Assembly (NCBI GenBank): GCA_032249695.1
Contig: JAVVHE010000008.1
Location: 1-64,000, forward strand
Reading direction: 5' to 3'
Source: JAVVHE01 sp032249695
Lineage (GTDB): Bacteria > Pseudomonadota > Alphaproteobacteria > Sphingomonadales > Sphingomonadaceae
Length of the DNA: 64,000 nucleotides
Shown: positions 49,890 through 58,890 of the stretch, piece by piece
Layout: every line of letters starts with the position of its first letter
Numbering within the stretch: the stretch's first letter is position 1
Program-made: the position numbers and the translations under genes
Notes under the pieces: generated by a model
Databases searched by the model: none
Told to the model about the DNA's origin: nothing
What the model saw: only the letters and a program-made list of their open reading frames with translations

Positions 49890-49928
49890 GCGCCGCGATG
49901 CAGCATCGCCGTTGACCGCGCTCCGGCT

Positions 49929-49943
49929 CGGCTTCACAAGCCG
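49929..49943 (+). terminator. Hairpin between the GDSL gene and icd
   Basis: Perfect 6-bp stem CGGCTT/AAGCCG with loop CAC, 39 bases after the GDSL stop and 32 before icd. A second small palindrome, GCGATG-CAG-CATCGC, lies at 49895-49909. No T tract is present. Confidence 0.35.
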
Positions 49944-49975
49944 GGCCGGAAACGGTTGGGACGGTTGCTGCATTC

Positions 49976-51202
49976 ATGGCCAAGATCACGGTTCGGAACC
50001 CGGTCGTCGAGATCGACGGCGACGAGATGACCCGCATCATCTGGCAATGGATCCGCGAGCGGCTGATCCTGCCCTATCTGGACGTCAACCTGCTCTATTT
50101 CGATCTGTCGATCGAGAACCGCGATGCCACCGATGACAAGGTGACGGTGCAGGCCGCGAATGCGATCCGCGAGCACGGGGTCGGCGTCAAATGCGCGACG
50201 ATCACGCCCGACGAGGCGCGTGTGACCGAGTTCAACCTGAAGCGCATGTGGAAGTCGCCCAACGGCACGATCCGCAATATCCTTGGCGGCGTCGTCTTCC
50301 GCGAGCCGATCGTGATCAAGTCGGTGCCGCGCCTCGTGCCGGGTTGGACCAGTCCGATCGTCGTCGGCCGCCATGCGTTCGGCGACCAGTACAAGGCGAC
50401 CGACTTCCGTGTCCCTGGTCCCGGCAAGCTGACGATGAAGTGGGAAGGCGATGACGGCCAGACGATCGAGCACGAGGTGTTCGTCTATCCCTCGCCCGGC
50501 GTAGCAATGGGAATGTACAACCTTGACGATTCGATCCGCGACTTCGCGCGCGCCTGCCTGAACTATGGGCTGCAGCGCCAGTGGCCGGTCTATCTGTCGA
50601 CCAAGAACACCATCCTCAAAGCCTATGACGGGCGGTTCAAGGACATCTTTGAGGAAGTTTACAAGGCCGAGTTCAAGGCGCAGTTCGACAAGCTGGGCAT
50701 CGTCTATGAGCATCGGCTGATCGACGACCTGGTTGCCAGCGCGCTGAAGTGGAGCGGCAAGTTCGTATGGGCGTGCAAGAATTATGACGGCGATGTGCAA
50801 TCGGACATGGTCGCGCAGGGCTACGGCTCGCTGGGGCTGATGACGTCGATCCTGCTGACGCCCGACGGCCAGACCGCCGAGGCCGAAGCCGCGCACGGAA
50901 CCGTCACGCGCCATTACCGGATGCACCAGCAGGGCAAGCCCACCAGCACCAACCCGATCGCAAGCATTTTTGCGTGGACGGGCGGGCTGAAGCATCGCGG
51001 GCGGCTGGACGGCACGCCCGACGTGGTTGCCTTCGCCGAGACGCTGGAGCGCGTGTGCGTCGAGACGGTCGAGGCCGGGCACATGACCAAGGACCTCGCG
51101 CTGCTGATCGGGCCGAACCAGAGCTGGATGACCACCGAGCAGTTTTTCGGCAAGATCGTCGAGAACCTAGAAGCCGCGATGGGCCTGAAGGCGGCGGCGT
51201 AG
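49976..51202 (+). CDS. icd: NADP-dependent isocitrate dehydrogenase
   Basis: 408 residues, the length of the homodimeric type II (eukaryote-like) enzyme found in alphaproteobacteria, unlike the E. coli type or the monomeric one. It oxidises isocitrate to 2-oxoglutarate in the TCA cycle, giving NADPH. The N-terminus ITVRNPVVEIDGDEMTRIIW and the active-site region SPNGTIRNILGG (substrate Ser/Asn/Arg) are clear. The NADP loop GTVTRHYRMHQQGK and TNPIASIFAWT are also present. It stands alone, with a hairpin overlapping its stop codon. Confidence 0.97.
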   Translation: MAKITVRNPVVEIDGDEMTRIIWQWIRERLILPYLDVNLLYFDLSIENRDATDDKVTVQAANAIREHGVGVKCATITPDEARVTEFNLKRMWKSPNGTIRNILGGVVFREPIVIKSVPRLVPGWTSPIVVGRHAFGDQYKATDFRVPGPGKLTMKWEGDDGQTIEHEVFVYPSPGVAMGMYNLDDSIRDFARACLNYGLQRQWPVYLSTKNTILKAYDGRFKDIFEEVYKAEFKAQFDKLGIVYEHRLIDDLVASALKWSGKFVWACKNYDGDVQSDMVAQGYGSLGLMTSILLTPDGQTAEAEAAHGTVTRHYRMHQQGKPTSTNPIASIFAWTGGLKHRGRLDGTPDVVAFAETLERVCVETVEAGHMTKDLALLIGPNQSWMTTEQFFGKIVENLEAAMGLKAAA

Positions 51203-51218
51203 CGGGCGTTTGCCCGCT
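51201..51218 (+). terminator. Hairpin at icd stop
   Basis: Perfect 7-bp stem AGCGGGC/GCCCGCT around GTTT. It begins within the icd TAG. There is no T tract, but stem strength and position make it a plausible terminator. Confidence 0.45.
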
Positions 51219-51288
51219 GGCGCTGATGTCGGGCCGGACCGGATCTGGCCTGGGCTACCCGCTGTCGCCATCCGTGTTCGTCGGGCAA

Positions 51289-52134
51289 CTAATTCCAGAC
51301 CTCCTCGCGCGGAGCGTCGCTGCGGCGGATGATCCACTCGTGGTCCTCCAGGATCGTGTCGGGGCGTGGGCGGCCCTCGGCGTCGCGCGCTGCTCGGAAG
51401 CGGAATCGCTCGCGGATCAGGCGGCACGTCGTCGCGTCAAGGACCGCGCTGCCGCTCGATCGCACGACGGCGCACTCGGTCACGCGGCCGTCGACGCCGA
51501 CCGTGTATCGCGTCGTCAACCGGCCCTCCTCGCCCGCCCGCAGTGCATCGCGGGGGAAGTCCGAATTGCGGATGCGGCCCTTGATCCAGACCGCGCCCGT
51601 GCCCTCCCCGCCCCCGCCGCCATCGCCGGTGCCCGAACCGCCCGCGCCCAGGCCGATCCCCTCGCCGCCCGCGCCCGTTCCCGGTCCGGCGGCGGCTGCG
51701 CCGGCCGACGGGTCGGGGCCTGCGGCCGCGAGCGGAGCGCTGGCGATCGGCGGCGGATTGACGACGGGCAGCACCGGCGGCGGCGCGACAACCTCCACCG
51801 GCCGGGCGCGGGCGGCGGACGGGGCGGCGCGTGCTGCGCGCCGGGGGGCGACGTGCGGGCGGGGACGCGGGCGTTCGGGTGGCGGCTTGGGTGCTCGCGG
51901 CGGCTCCAGCTGCAGCGCCTCGAATCTACGTTCGACCGCGCGCTTGATTGGCGACGACAGGCCCAGCACGAAGCCCGCGACGACCAGCGCTTGCAGTATT
52001 AGGGCGGCCAGCAGCGACGCAGGCCGCACGCGCCGCCGCTCTCCCCACCGCATGCCCGCAATGCTCGCCATCCCCGCAATAACCGGCGTCGCGACGGCGG
52101 GCTGCATCGGCGCGCTAGCGGCGTCGCTCCTCAT
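51289..52134 (-). CDS. TonB-like energy transducer
   Basis: About 281 residues if it starts at 52134; in-frame ATGs at 52071 and 52053 give shorter forms and no ribosome site decides between them. A single membrane helix (about residues 39-60, LLAALILQALVVAGFVLGL) is followed by a Pro/Arg/Ala-rich periplasmic spacer (77-150, PPRAPKPPPERPRPRPH), a Gly-rich stretch and a C-terminal TonB-like fold (195-275, GRLTTRYTVGVDGRVTECAV). It couples proton motive force to outer-membrane receptors. The first 20 bases overlap the end of cobT. No receptor or ExbBD genes are near. Confidence 0.82.
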   Translation of the reverse strand: MRSDAASAPMQPAVATPVIAGMASIAGMRWGERRRVRPASLLAALILQALVVAGFVLGLSSPIKRAVERRFEALQLEPPRAPKPPPERPRPRPHVAPRRAARAAPSAARARPVEVVAPPPVLPVVNPPPIASAPLAAAGPDPSAGAAAAGPGTGAGGEGIGLGAGGSGTGDGGGGGEGTGAVWIKGRIRNSDFPRDALRAGEEGRLTTRYTVGVDGRVTECAVVRSSGSAVLDATTCRLIRERFRFRAARDAEGRPRPDTILEDHEWIIRRSDAPREEVWN

Positions 52135-53950
52135 CGAACAACCCGGCGAGCTGCTCGATCAGCACGCCGCCCAGCTGCTCGGCGTCCATGAGCGTCACCG
52201 CGCGTCGATAATAGCGCGTGACGTCGTGGCCGATCCCGATCGCAACGAGTTCGACCGGGCTGCGCGTCTCGATCCATTCGATCACCTGGCGCAGATGGCG
52301 CTCCAGATAATTGCCCGTATTCACACTGAGCGTTGAATCGTCGACGGGCGCGCCGTCGGAGATGACCATGAGGACGCGCCGTTCCTCGGGCCGGGCGGCA
52401 AGCCGCGCGTGCGCCCACAGCAGCGCCTCGCCATCGATATTCTCTTTCAGCAGGCCCTCGCGCATCATCAGCCCCAAATTCTTGCGCGCGCGCCGCCATG
52501 GGGCATCGGCCGCCTTGTAGATGATGTGGCGCAAGTCGTTCAGCCGACCCGGCCGCGGCGGTCGACCGGCGCCGAGCCAGTCCTCACGCGCGCGTCCGCC
52601 CTTCCAGGCGCGAGTCGTGAAGCCAAGGATTTCAACCTTCACGCCTACGCGCTCCAGCGTGCGCGCGAGGATGTCGGCGCTGATCGCAGCGATGCTGATC
52701 GGCCGCCCGCGCATCGATCCCGAATTGTCGATGAGCAGCGTGACGACTGTGTCCTTGAACTCGGTCTCGCGCTCGATCTTGAAGCTGAGACTGGACAGCG
52801 GGTTGGTAACGATGCGCGGCAGCCGCGCGGTATCAAGCAGCCCTTCCTCCTGATCGAACTCCCACGCGCGACTCTGGCGCGCCATCAGCCGCCGCTGCAG
52901 CCGGTTGGCCAGCCGCGTGACCGCGCCCTGTAGATGCACCAGCTGCGCATCCAGATGGCCGCGCAGGCGCGTCAGCTCCTCGGGATCGCACAGCTCGTCG
53001 GCGCCGACGATTTCGTCATGGCGCTGGGTGTAGGCGCGGTAGGCGAAGTCGGGCGACAGATCGGAGGCGCGGCTGTTCGGTCGGCTGTAGCTCGGGCGCT
53101 CCTCGCCCTCGCCTGCCATCTCGCCGTCCTCGCTGGTTTCAATCTCGGTCTCGGCGGAGCTGGCCGCGGTCTCGGCACCCTGCTGCGCCTCGGCCTCGGC
53201 GCGCATGTCGACGCCGGTGTCGGCGCCCGGCGGCTGGTCCTCGTCGCCGCCGTCCTCCTGCTCCTGCTGGGCCTCGTCCTCGCTGTCCTCGTCACCGCTC
53301 TCGGGCTTTTCGGACTCGGCCTGCGTGAGGTCGAGCTCCTGCAGCAGCCGCCGCACCTCGCGAGCGAACGCCGCCTGATCGTCGAGCGTATCGGCGAGCG
53401 CATCGAGCGAGGCGCCGCCCTTCGCCTCCACCCAGTCGCGCACCAGCGCCACGCCCGCGCGCGCGGGCTTAGGCACGGGATCGCCCGTCAGCCGTTCGCG
53501 GGCGATCAGCCCGATCGCCGCCGCGAGCGGCACTTCCTCGCGGCTGCGCGCCCGCGCGATTGGGTCGGCCTTCAGCCGCGCCTCGGTCATGCGGGAGAGA
53601 TTTGCCGCCACACCCGCCATGCCGCGCGCGCCGAGCGCTTCGATCCGCGCCTGCTCGACTGCGTCATACACCTCGCGCGCCAGCCCCGCGGGCGGCTGCG
53701 CTGCCCCGTGCGCGGCGGCATTGTGGTGGCGGCGGCGCAGCGCCAGCGCATCGGCCCAGCCACGCGCTTCGGCGACCTGTTCAGGCGGCAGCGACCGCGC
53801 CGGTTGCGGCACGCGTGCCTGCGTGCCCGTGCCGCCGGGACGGTCGGCGGTGTAGCTGACGTTCAGCTCCGCATCGCCGCCGATCGCGCGCGTGGCTGCG
53901 ACAAGCGCCTGACGGAAGGCTTCGATCGGGCTCTTGTCGTCGGCAGGCAT
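52115..53950 (-). CDS. cobT: Cobaltochelatase CobT subunit-like protein
   Basis: 611 residues. CobT works with the AAA+ CobS and CobN in late cobalt insertion for cobalamin. The N-terminal domain (1-215) is followed by a strongly acidic linker (about 218-245, ESGDEDSEDEAQQEQ) and a C-terminal von Willebrand A domain with the MIDAS DNSGSMRGRP near residue 405. Length is normal. cobS, usually adjacent, and other cob genes are absent here; the upstream neighbour is a divergent SOUL gene and the downstream one a TonB-like protein. TonB is used for cobalamin uptake, but the link is only positional. Confidence 0.9.
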   Translation of the reverse strand: MPADDKSPIEAFRQALVAATRAIGGDAELNVSYTADRPGGTGTQARVPQPARSLPPEQVAEARGWADALALRRRHHNAAAHGAAQPPAGLAREVYDAVEQARIEALGARGMAGVAANLSRMTEARLKADPIARARSREEVPLAAAIGLIARERLTGDPVPKPARAGVALVRDWVEAKGGASLDALADTLDDQAAFAREVRRLLQELDLTQAESEKPESGDEDSEDEAQQEQEDGGDEDQPPGADTGVDMRAEAEAQQGAETAASSAETEIETSEDGEMAGEGEERPSYSRPNSRASDLSPDFAYRAYTQRHDEIVGADELCDPEELTRLRGHLDAQLVHLQGAVTRLANRLQRRLMARQSRAWEFDQEEGLLDTARLPRIVTNPLSSLSFKIERETEFKDTVVTLLIDNSGSMRGRPISIAAISADILARTLERVGVKVEILGFTTRAWKGGRAREDWLGAGRPPRPGRLNDLRHIIYKAADAPWRRARKNLGLMMREGLLKENIDGEALLWAHARLAARPEERRVLMVISDGAPVDDSTLSVNTGNYLERHLRQVIEWIETRSPVELVAIGIGHDVTRYYRRAVTLMDAEQLGGVLIEQLAGLFDEERRR

Positions 53951-54063
53951 GGGACCGCCCTTGGGTGTGATGTGGCAGCCACGATGTCAACGCACCCGAA
54001 GATGCGGGACTGTGCGGCTGATGCATAACACTCTAGGATATCGTTCGAGACGGTGAGGACGGC

Positions 54064-54684
54064 ATGGCGGGGAAGCGCGAACGGAATATCCTGATCGGAG
54101 TTGGGCTTGTGGGGCTGATCGGAGCCGGATTGATCGCGCCAAGCCGCGCGCGCGAGAATGCCGAAACGCCAGGCTACGACGTGCTCGACCGGCTGGACGG
54201 CGGCGTCGTCGTGCGCCGCTATGGAGCACGCCTGGTCGCCGAGACCGACTGCCCCTCGGGCGACGACCGCGACCGCGCATTCCGCCGTCTGGCGGGCTAT
54301 ATCTTCGGCGGCAACCGCGACGGCGGCGGCAATGCATCGAAGATCGCGATGACCGTGCCCGTGGAGGTCGGCCCCGCCGCGACGAACGCGCCCCAGCGCA
54401 TGCGCTTTTTCCTGCCAGCGAACCTTACCCGCGCGAGCGCGCCGACGCCCGACAACCCCAATGTCCGCATCGTCGAGGCCGAGCCCGAGACGGTCGCCGT
54501 CTACCGCTTCAGCGGCTCGGCGCGCGGCGACGCTGCGGCCAAGATGCGCGCCAAGCTGCTCGACGTGCTCGCCCAGTCGCCGTGGGCGCCCGATGGCGAC
54601 CCGGTGCTCTATCTCTACGATGCGCCGTGGGTGCCCCTGCCGCTCCGCCGCAACGAGATCGCAGTCCGAGTGAAGCCACGCTGA
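54064..54684 (+). CDS. SOUL-family heme-binding protein
   Basis: 206 residues. An N-terminal membrane anchor or signal (about residues 8-25, ILIGVGLVGLIGAGLIA) precedes the SOUL/HEBP domain: YDVLDRLDGGVVVRRYGARLVAET, FRRLAGYIFGGN, KIAMTVPVEV and a C-terminal RRNEIAVRVKP. SOUL proteins bind heme or tetrapyrroles. The stop shares a base with the hemB start (TGATG), so synthesis with the porphyrin enzyme is coupled. Confidence 0.9.
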   Translation: MAGKRERNILIGVGLVGLIGAGLIAPSRARENAETPGYDVLDRLDGGVVVRRYGARLVAETDCPSGDDRDRAFRRLAGYIFGGNRDGGGNASKIAMTVPVEVGPAATNAPQRMRFFLPANLTRASAPTPDNPNVRIVEAEPETVAVYRFSGSARGDAAAKMRAKLLDVLAQSPWAPDGDPVLYLYDAPWVPLPLRRNEIAVRVKPR

Positions 54685-55667
54685 TGATCGAAGCGCCGTT
54701 CCCCGCCGCGCGGCTGCGGCGGACGCGCATGAGCGCGTGGAGCCGCGATCTCCACGCGGAAGTGACGCTTACTCCGCAAGACTTCATCTGGCCGGTGTTC
54801 GTGACCGAAGGCCCGCGAGAGCGGCTTCGCTCGCTGCCGTTCGTCCAGCGCGTGCCGCTGAATGAACTTGGCCGCGAGGCGAAAGCCGCCGCCGCGCTCG
54901 GCATCCGCGTGATCGCGCTGTTCCCGCACGGCGAGCGGCGCAGCGACGATGCGCGCACCGCGCTCGACCCGGCGAACCTGATGTGCCGCGCCATCGCCGA
55001 GCTGAAGGCGGCCGCGCCGCAAGTCGGCGTGCTCGCCGATGTCGCGCTCGACCCCTACACCGCGCACGGCCATGACGGCCTGCTGGCCGCCGACGGCACG
55101 GTGGATAACGACGCAACGCTGGTGCTGCTGACCGAGCAGGCGGTGATCCAGGCGCGCGCCGGAGCCGACATCGTCGCTCCATCGGACATGATGGACGGGC
55201 GCGTCAGCCGCATCCGCAGCGCGCTCGAAAGCTCGGGCCATGCGACCACGCAGATCATGGCCTACAGCGCGAAATACGCCAGCTGCCTCTATGGCCCGTT
55301 CCGCGAGGCGGTCGGTTCGGCGGGCGCGCTGAAGGGCGACAAGCGCAACTATCAGATGGATCCGAGGAACGCGCGCGAGGCGCTGCGCGAGGCGGCGCTG
55401 GATCTGGCCGAGGGCGCCGACAGCCTGATGGTAAAGCCGGGGATGGTCTATCTGGACATCCTGCGCGCGGTTGCCGAGGGATCGCCCGCGCCGGTTTTTG
55501 CCTACCACACAAGCGGCGAGGCAGCGATGATCGAGGGCGCGGCGGCGATGGGCGCGCTTGATCGCGAGCGCGCGATCGTCGAGGTGCTGACCGCCTTCAG
55601 GCGCGCGGGCGCCCGCGGCGTGCTGACCTATCACGCGCTCGACGCAGCGCGGCTGATCGGCGGCTGA
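54684..55667 (+). CDS. hemB: Delta-aminolevulinic acid dehydratase (porphobilinogen synthase)
   Basis: 327 residues. It condenses two ALA molecules to porphobilinogen in heme and chlorin synthesis. The Schiff-base lysines are in MAYSAKYASCLYGPFREA and SLMVKPGMVYLD. The catalytic metal loop is DVALDPYTAHGHDG (about residues 118-131): the three zinc-binding Cys of other family members are replaced by Ala and Asp, as in the Mg-dependent Bradyrhizobium-type enzymes. The start overlaps the SOUL gene stop. Confidence 0.96.
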   Translation: MIEAPFPAARLRRTRMSAWSRDLHAEVTLTPQDFIWPVFVTEGPRERLRSLPFVQRVPLNELGREAKAAAALGIRVIALFPHGERRSDDARTALDPANLMCRAIAELKAAAPQVGVLADVALDPYTAHGHDGLLAADGTVDNDATLVLLTEQAVIQARAGADIVAPSDMMDGRVSRIRSALESSGHATTQIMAYSAKYASCLYGPFREAVGSAGALKGDKRNYQMDPRNAREALREAALDLAEGADSLMVKPGMVYLDILRAVAEGSPAPVFAYHTSGEAAMIEGAAAMGALDRERAIVEVLTAFRRAGARGVLTYHALDAARLIGG

Positions 55668-55795
55668 GCGGAGGGGGCGCGGAGGCGCTTCCCGGCCGCA
55701 GCAGCGCCGCCGAGCACTCCGAGGGACACCGCCGCAGAGCCGGGGGCGGACGGTCGCGCTGGTCCGCCGGGGCGCGCGGGCCTAAAGCCTGCGCG

Positions 55796-58039
55796 ATGTT
55801 CGATGCGATGGTGGATGCGACGCCCGCCGATGCAGCCCGCGCCGCGGCTGCCCGCCGGCTGAGGACGCTGTTTGCGGTGACGATCGGAATGGGCAGCTTC
55901 CTGCTGTTCCTGCTGGAGCCGATGTTCGCGCGGCTGGTGCTGCCGCGGCTCGGCGGCGCGCCCGCCGTGTGGAACAGCGCGCTGCTGTTCTATCAGGCGG
56001 CGCTGTTCGTCGGCTATCTGTGGGCGCATCTGCTTGCGAGGCTGCCGGTGCGGCGGCAGCTGGCGCTGCACGCCGGGCTGCTCGCGGCGGCGGCGCTGGC
56101 GTTGCCGGTTGCAGTCACGCCGCCGCCGTCAGCCTGGCAGTCGGCCAACCCCGCGCTGTGGCTGCCCGCGCTGTTCGCGCTGTCGGTCGGGCCGCTGTTC
56201 GTGACGGTCGCGGCGCAGGCGCCGCTGCTGCAAGCTTGGTTCGCGCGCACCGGCGAGCGGCCGTTCTTCCTCTACGCCGCATCGAACGCCGGGTCGCTTG
56301 CAGCGCTGATCGCCTATCCGCTGATCGTCGAGCCCAACGTTGCGACCTCGGCGCAGACCGCCGGCTGGTCGGGCCTCTATCTCGCGCTCGCCGCGCTCAC
56401 TGCGTTCGGCGGGCTGGTGGTGATGCGCGCCGCCCCCGCCGCCGCGGTCGACGCGGCGCTGGCTCCAGCCGCTGTGCCGCTGCGGCGCCGGCTGCGCTGG
56501 GCGGCGCTCGCCGCGGTGCCGTCGGGTCTGCTCATCTCGACGACGAGTTGGCTCACGACCGACGTTATGAGCATGCCGCTCTTCTGGGTCATTCCGCTGG
56601 CGCTCTACCTGCTCAGCTTCATCATCGCGTTCGGCGGCGGCGCGGCGGTTCTGCAACCCGCGCGCGTGGCGCCGGTGCTGTTGATCGTGCTCGGTGCACC
56701 GGTGTTCCTCGTCGCGGGCGGAGCAGCGACCATCGCCGCGGGCGCCGGGCTGGTGCTGCTGTTCTATATCGCGCTGGCGCTGCACACCGAACTTGCGGCC
56801 GACGCGCCCGAGGGCGGCCAGGCGACGCGCTTCTATCTGTGGCTGGCGGGCGGAGGCGTGATCGGCGGCGTGCTGCCGGCGCTTGCCGGGCCGGTGATGT
56901 TCGATTGGACGTGGGAGCATCCGATCCTGCTGCTCGCGGCGGCGCTGCTGCTGCCGGCGACGCCGGTGTCGCCGCTGATCGGCCGGCTGTGGACCGGCCG
57001 GCTGCAAGGCCTGCTGACGGCGGCGCTGCCGCTGTTCTCGCTGGCGCTGGGCTGGTGGCTCGGCACCGCCGTCGCGGGCCCGGGCGACCTGACGGAACGG
57101 CTGCCGCTGGCTGCGCTGCTAATGCTCGCGGCGCTGCTGGCGATCGGGCGGCCGGCGATGTTCGCGTGGGCGTTCCTCTGCCTACTCGCCGGACTTGGTG
57201 GCATCCACGCAGTCATGCTCTCGCGGGCGGACGGCGCTCGCACGCGCAGCTTCTTCGGTGTCTACACGGTTCAGGACCGCCCCAGCCGCGGCACGCGCGA
57301 GCTGCTGCATGGGACGACGCTGCATGGCGCACAGTCGCTGCTGCCGCAGTTCAAGACGCGGCCGACCACCTATTATTATCCCGGCTCGGGCCTGGGGCGC
57401 GTGCTGGCCGCCGCGCCCCGGCTGTTCGCGCGGCCGCCTCGCATCGGCGTCGTCGGCCTCGGCACCGGAACCACCGCATGCTGGCGGACACCCGGCGAGC
57501 AATGGACCTATTTCGAGATCGATCCCGCAGTCGTCCGCATCGCGCGCGATCCCAAGCGCTTCACCTATCTCAGCAGCTGTGCACCCGATGCGCGGATCGT
57601 GCTCGGCGATGCGCGCCTCCGCGTCGCGGAGGTACCCAGGGGCGGGTTCGATGTGATGGCGCTCGATGCCTTCTCGTCGGACGCGATCCCCGTTCACCTG
57701 CTGACGCACGAGGCGTTCGCCGCCTATCGCGGCGCGCTGGCCGACGACGGGCTGCTGCTCGTCCACATCTCCAACCGCTTCGTCGCGCTCGAGCCGGTCG
57801 TCGCCGCCATGGCTGCGCGCGACGGCTGGAGCGGCTGGATCTCGGAGCGCGGCAAGCCCGGAGCGCGCTTCGGCACCGATGACAGCGGCGCCGACTGGAT
57901 CCTGCTGGCGAAGTCGCATGAGCGGGCGCGCGCGGTGATCGATCGCCTGCCGCCCGGCGAGTGGCGGCCGATCGCCGCGCCCGCGCGTTTCCGCCCCTGG
58001 TCGGACGATTTCGCCAGCATTCTGCCGATCATCAAATAG
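55796..58039 (+). CDS. Membrane protein fused to a spermidine-synthase-like domain
   Basis: 747 residues. The first ~470 residues hold many hydrophobic helices (for example SFLLFLLEPMFARLVLP, LLFYQAALFVGYLWAHLLA), in the pattern annotated as a fused MFS/spermidine synthase. The last ~230 residues are a Rossmann methyltransferase-like domain: VVGLGTGTTACW (motif I), TYFEIDPAVVRIA, and FDVMALDAFSSDAIPVHLLT where polyamine synthases have a DSTDP-like motif. The decarboxylated-SAM/putrescine residues are therefore not clearly kept, so polyamine synthesis is unproven. It lies 128 bases after hemB. Confidence 0.85.
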   Translation: MFDAMVDATPADAARAAAARRLRTLFAVTIGMGSFLLFLLEPMFARLVLPRLGGAPAVWNSALLFYQAALFVGYLWAHLLARLPVRRQLALHAGLLAAAALALPVAVTPPPSAWQSANPALWLPALFALSVGPLFVTVAAQAPLLQAWFARTGERPFFLYAASNAGSLAALIAYPLIVEPNVATSAQTAGWSGLYLALAALTAFGGLVVMRAAPAAAVDAALAPAAVPLRRRLRWAALAAVPSGLLISTTSWLTTDVMSMPLFWVIPLALYLLSFIIAFGGGAAVLQPARVAPVLLIVLGAPVFLVAGGAATIAAGAGLVLLFYIALALHTELAADAPEGGQATRFYLWLAGGGVIGGVLPALAGPVMFDWTWEHPILLLAAALLLPATPVSPLIGRLWTGRLQGLLTAALPLFSLALGWWLGTAVAGPGDLTERLPLAALLMLAALLAIGRPAMFAWAFLCLLAGLGGIHAVMLSRADGARTRSFFGVYTVQDRPSRGTRELLHGTTLHGAQSLLPQFKTRPTTYYYPGSGLGRVLAAAPRLFARPPRIGVVGLGTGTTACWRTPGEQWTYFEIDPAVVRIARDPKRFTYLSSCAPDARIVLGDARLRVAEVPRGGFDVMALDAFSSDAIPVHLLTHEAFAAYRGALADDGLLLVHISNRFVALEPVVAAMAARDGWSGWISERGKPGARFGTDDSGADWILLAKSHERARAVIDRLPPGEWRPIAAPARFRPWSDDFASILPIIK

Positions 58040-58077
58040 CGTCCGAAGACGTTCGGCCATACAGCGGCGGCTGACCG

Positions 58078-58872
58078 ATGCTGTCTCCGCCCGCGCCCCG
58101 CCTCAACATCGCCGATACGCTGCGGATCATCACGCGTGTGTGGTGGCACGAGTTCGCGTCGGTGACGCTGCTGGGCTTCCTGCTGGTGCTGCTGCCCGAT
58201 GTAGTGCTGGCGCTGGCGTTCGGCCCGGCGGCGGGCGGGATCGGCGGCGGCGACGACGGGACGATCGTCTGGACCGTGCTCGGCGTGTGCCTGATGCTCT
58301 ATGGCGCGGCAGTGGCGTTCGGGATCGTCGTCGGCTTGCGCGACGGGCAGCTGCGCCCGGGCGCATTCGTCACCGCCGGCCTCGCCGCGGCCAAGCCGGG
58401 GCTGTTGACCGCGCTGGTGCTGGGGACCGCTGCGCTGCTTGTCAGCGTGCCGTTCGCGCTTGACGACCGGATCGGCAGCCACGGGCTGCTGCCGATGGTG
58501 TCGCTGGCGCTGCTGCTGTTCGGGACGGCTGCGCTGCTGCCCGCGGTTCCTGCCGCTGTCGCCGAGCGGTTGGCTCCGATCGATGCCTTGAAGCGCGCCG
58601 CCGAGCTGACGCGCGGCCACCGCAGCCGCCTCGCCGGGCTGCTGCTGGTGCTGGCGCTGGGGCTGCTGCCGCCGATCGGGCTCATCCAGCTCGTGATGTT
58701 CGGCCCGCACGCAACGCCCGATAGCGCGTTCAAATTGCAGGAAAATTGGACGTTTGTCGAGCCACGGCTGTGGATCGGCTTCCTGTCCGATCTGCTGTTC
58801 GCGGGCCTCGCCGCCTGCGTGCCGCCAGTCGTCTATTCCGAACTCGTGCGGCTGCGGCAGGCCGGGCGCTAG
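58078..58872 (+). CDS. Integral membrane protein (glycerophosphodiesterase membrane-domain-like)
   Basis: 264 residues with about six membrane segments. The pattern VAERLAPIDALKRAAELTRGHRSRLAGLLLVL resembles the membrane domain found in some glycerophosphodiester phosphodiesterases and in stand-alone proteins of unknown role. There is no catalytic domain. It follows the fused spermidine-synthase-like gene by 38 bases and may be co-transcribed. It converges with rpsD across a strong hairpin. Confidence 0.75.
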   Translation: MLSPPAPRLNIADTLRIITRVWWHEFASVTLLGFLLVLLPDVVLALAFGPAAGGIGGGDDGTIVWTVLGVCLMLYGAAVAFGIVVGLRDGQLRPGAFVTAGLAAAKPGLLTALVLGTAALLVSVPFALDDRIGSHGLLPMVSLALLLFGTAALLPAVPAAVAERLAPIDALKRAAELTRGHRSRLAGLLLVLALGLLPPIGLIQLVMFGPHATPDSAFKLQENWTFVEPRLWIGFLSDLLFAGLAACVPPVVYSELVRLRQAGR

Positions 58873-58880
58873 GCCCGGCC
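58860..58880. terminator. Bidirectional hairpin between the 58078 gene and rpsD
   Basis: Perfect 8-bp stem GGCCGGGC/GCCCGGCC with loop GCTAG. It includes the stop of the membrane-protein gene and ends 11 bases from the rpsD stop. Being symmetric it could end both converging transcripts. No T tract is present. Confidence 0.5.
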
Positions 58881-58890
58881 GCCGACCGGA

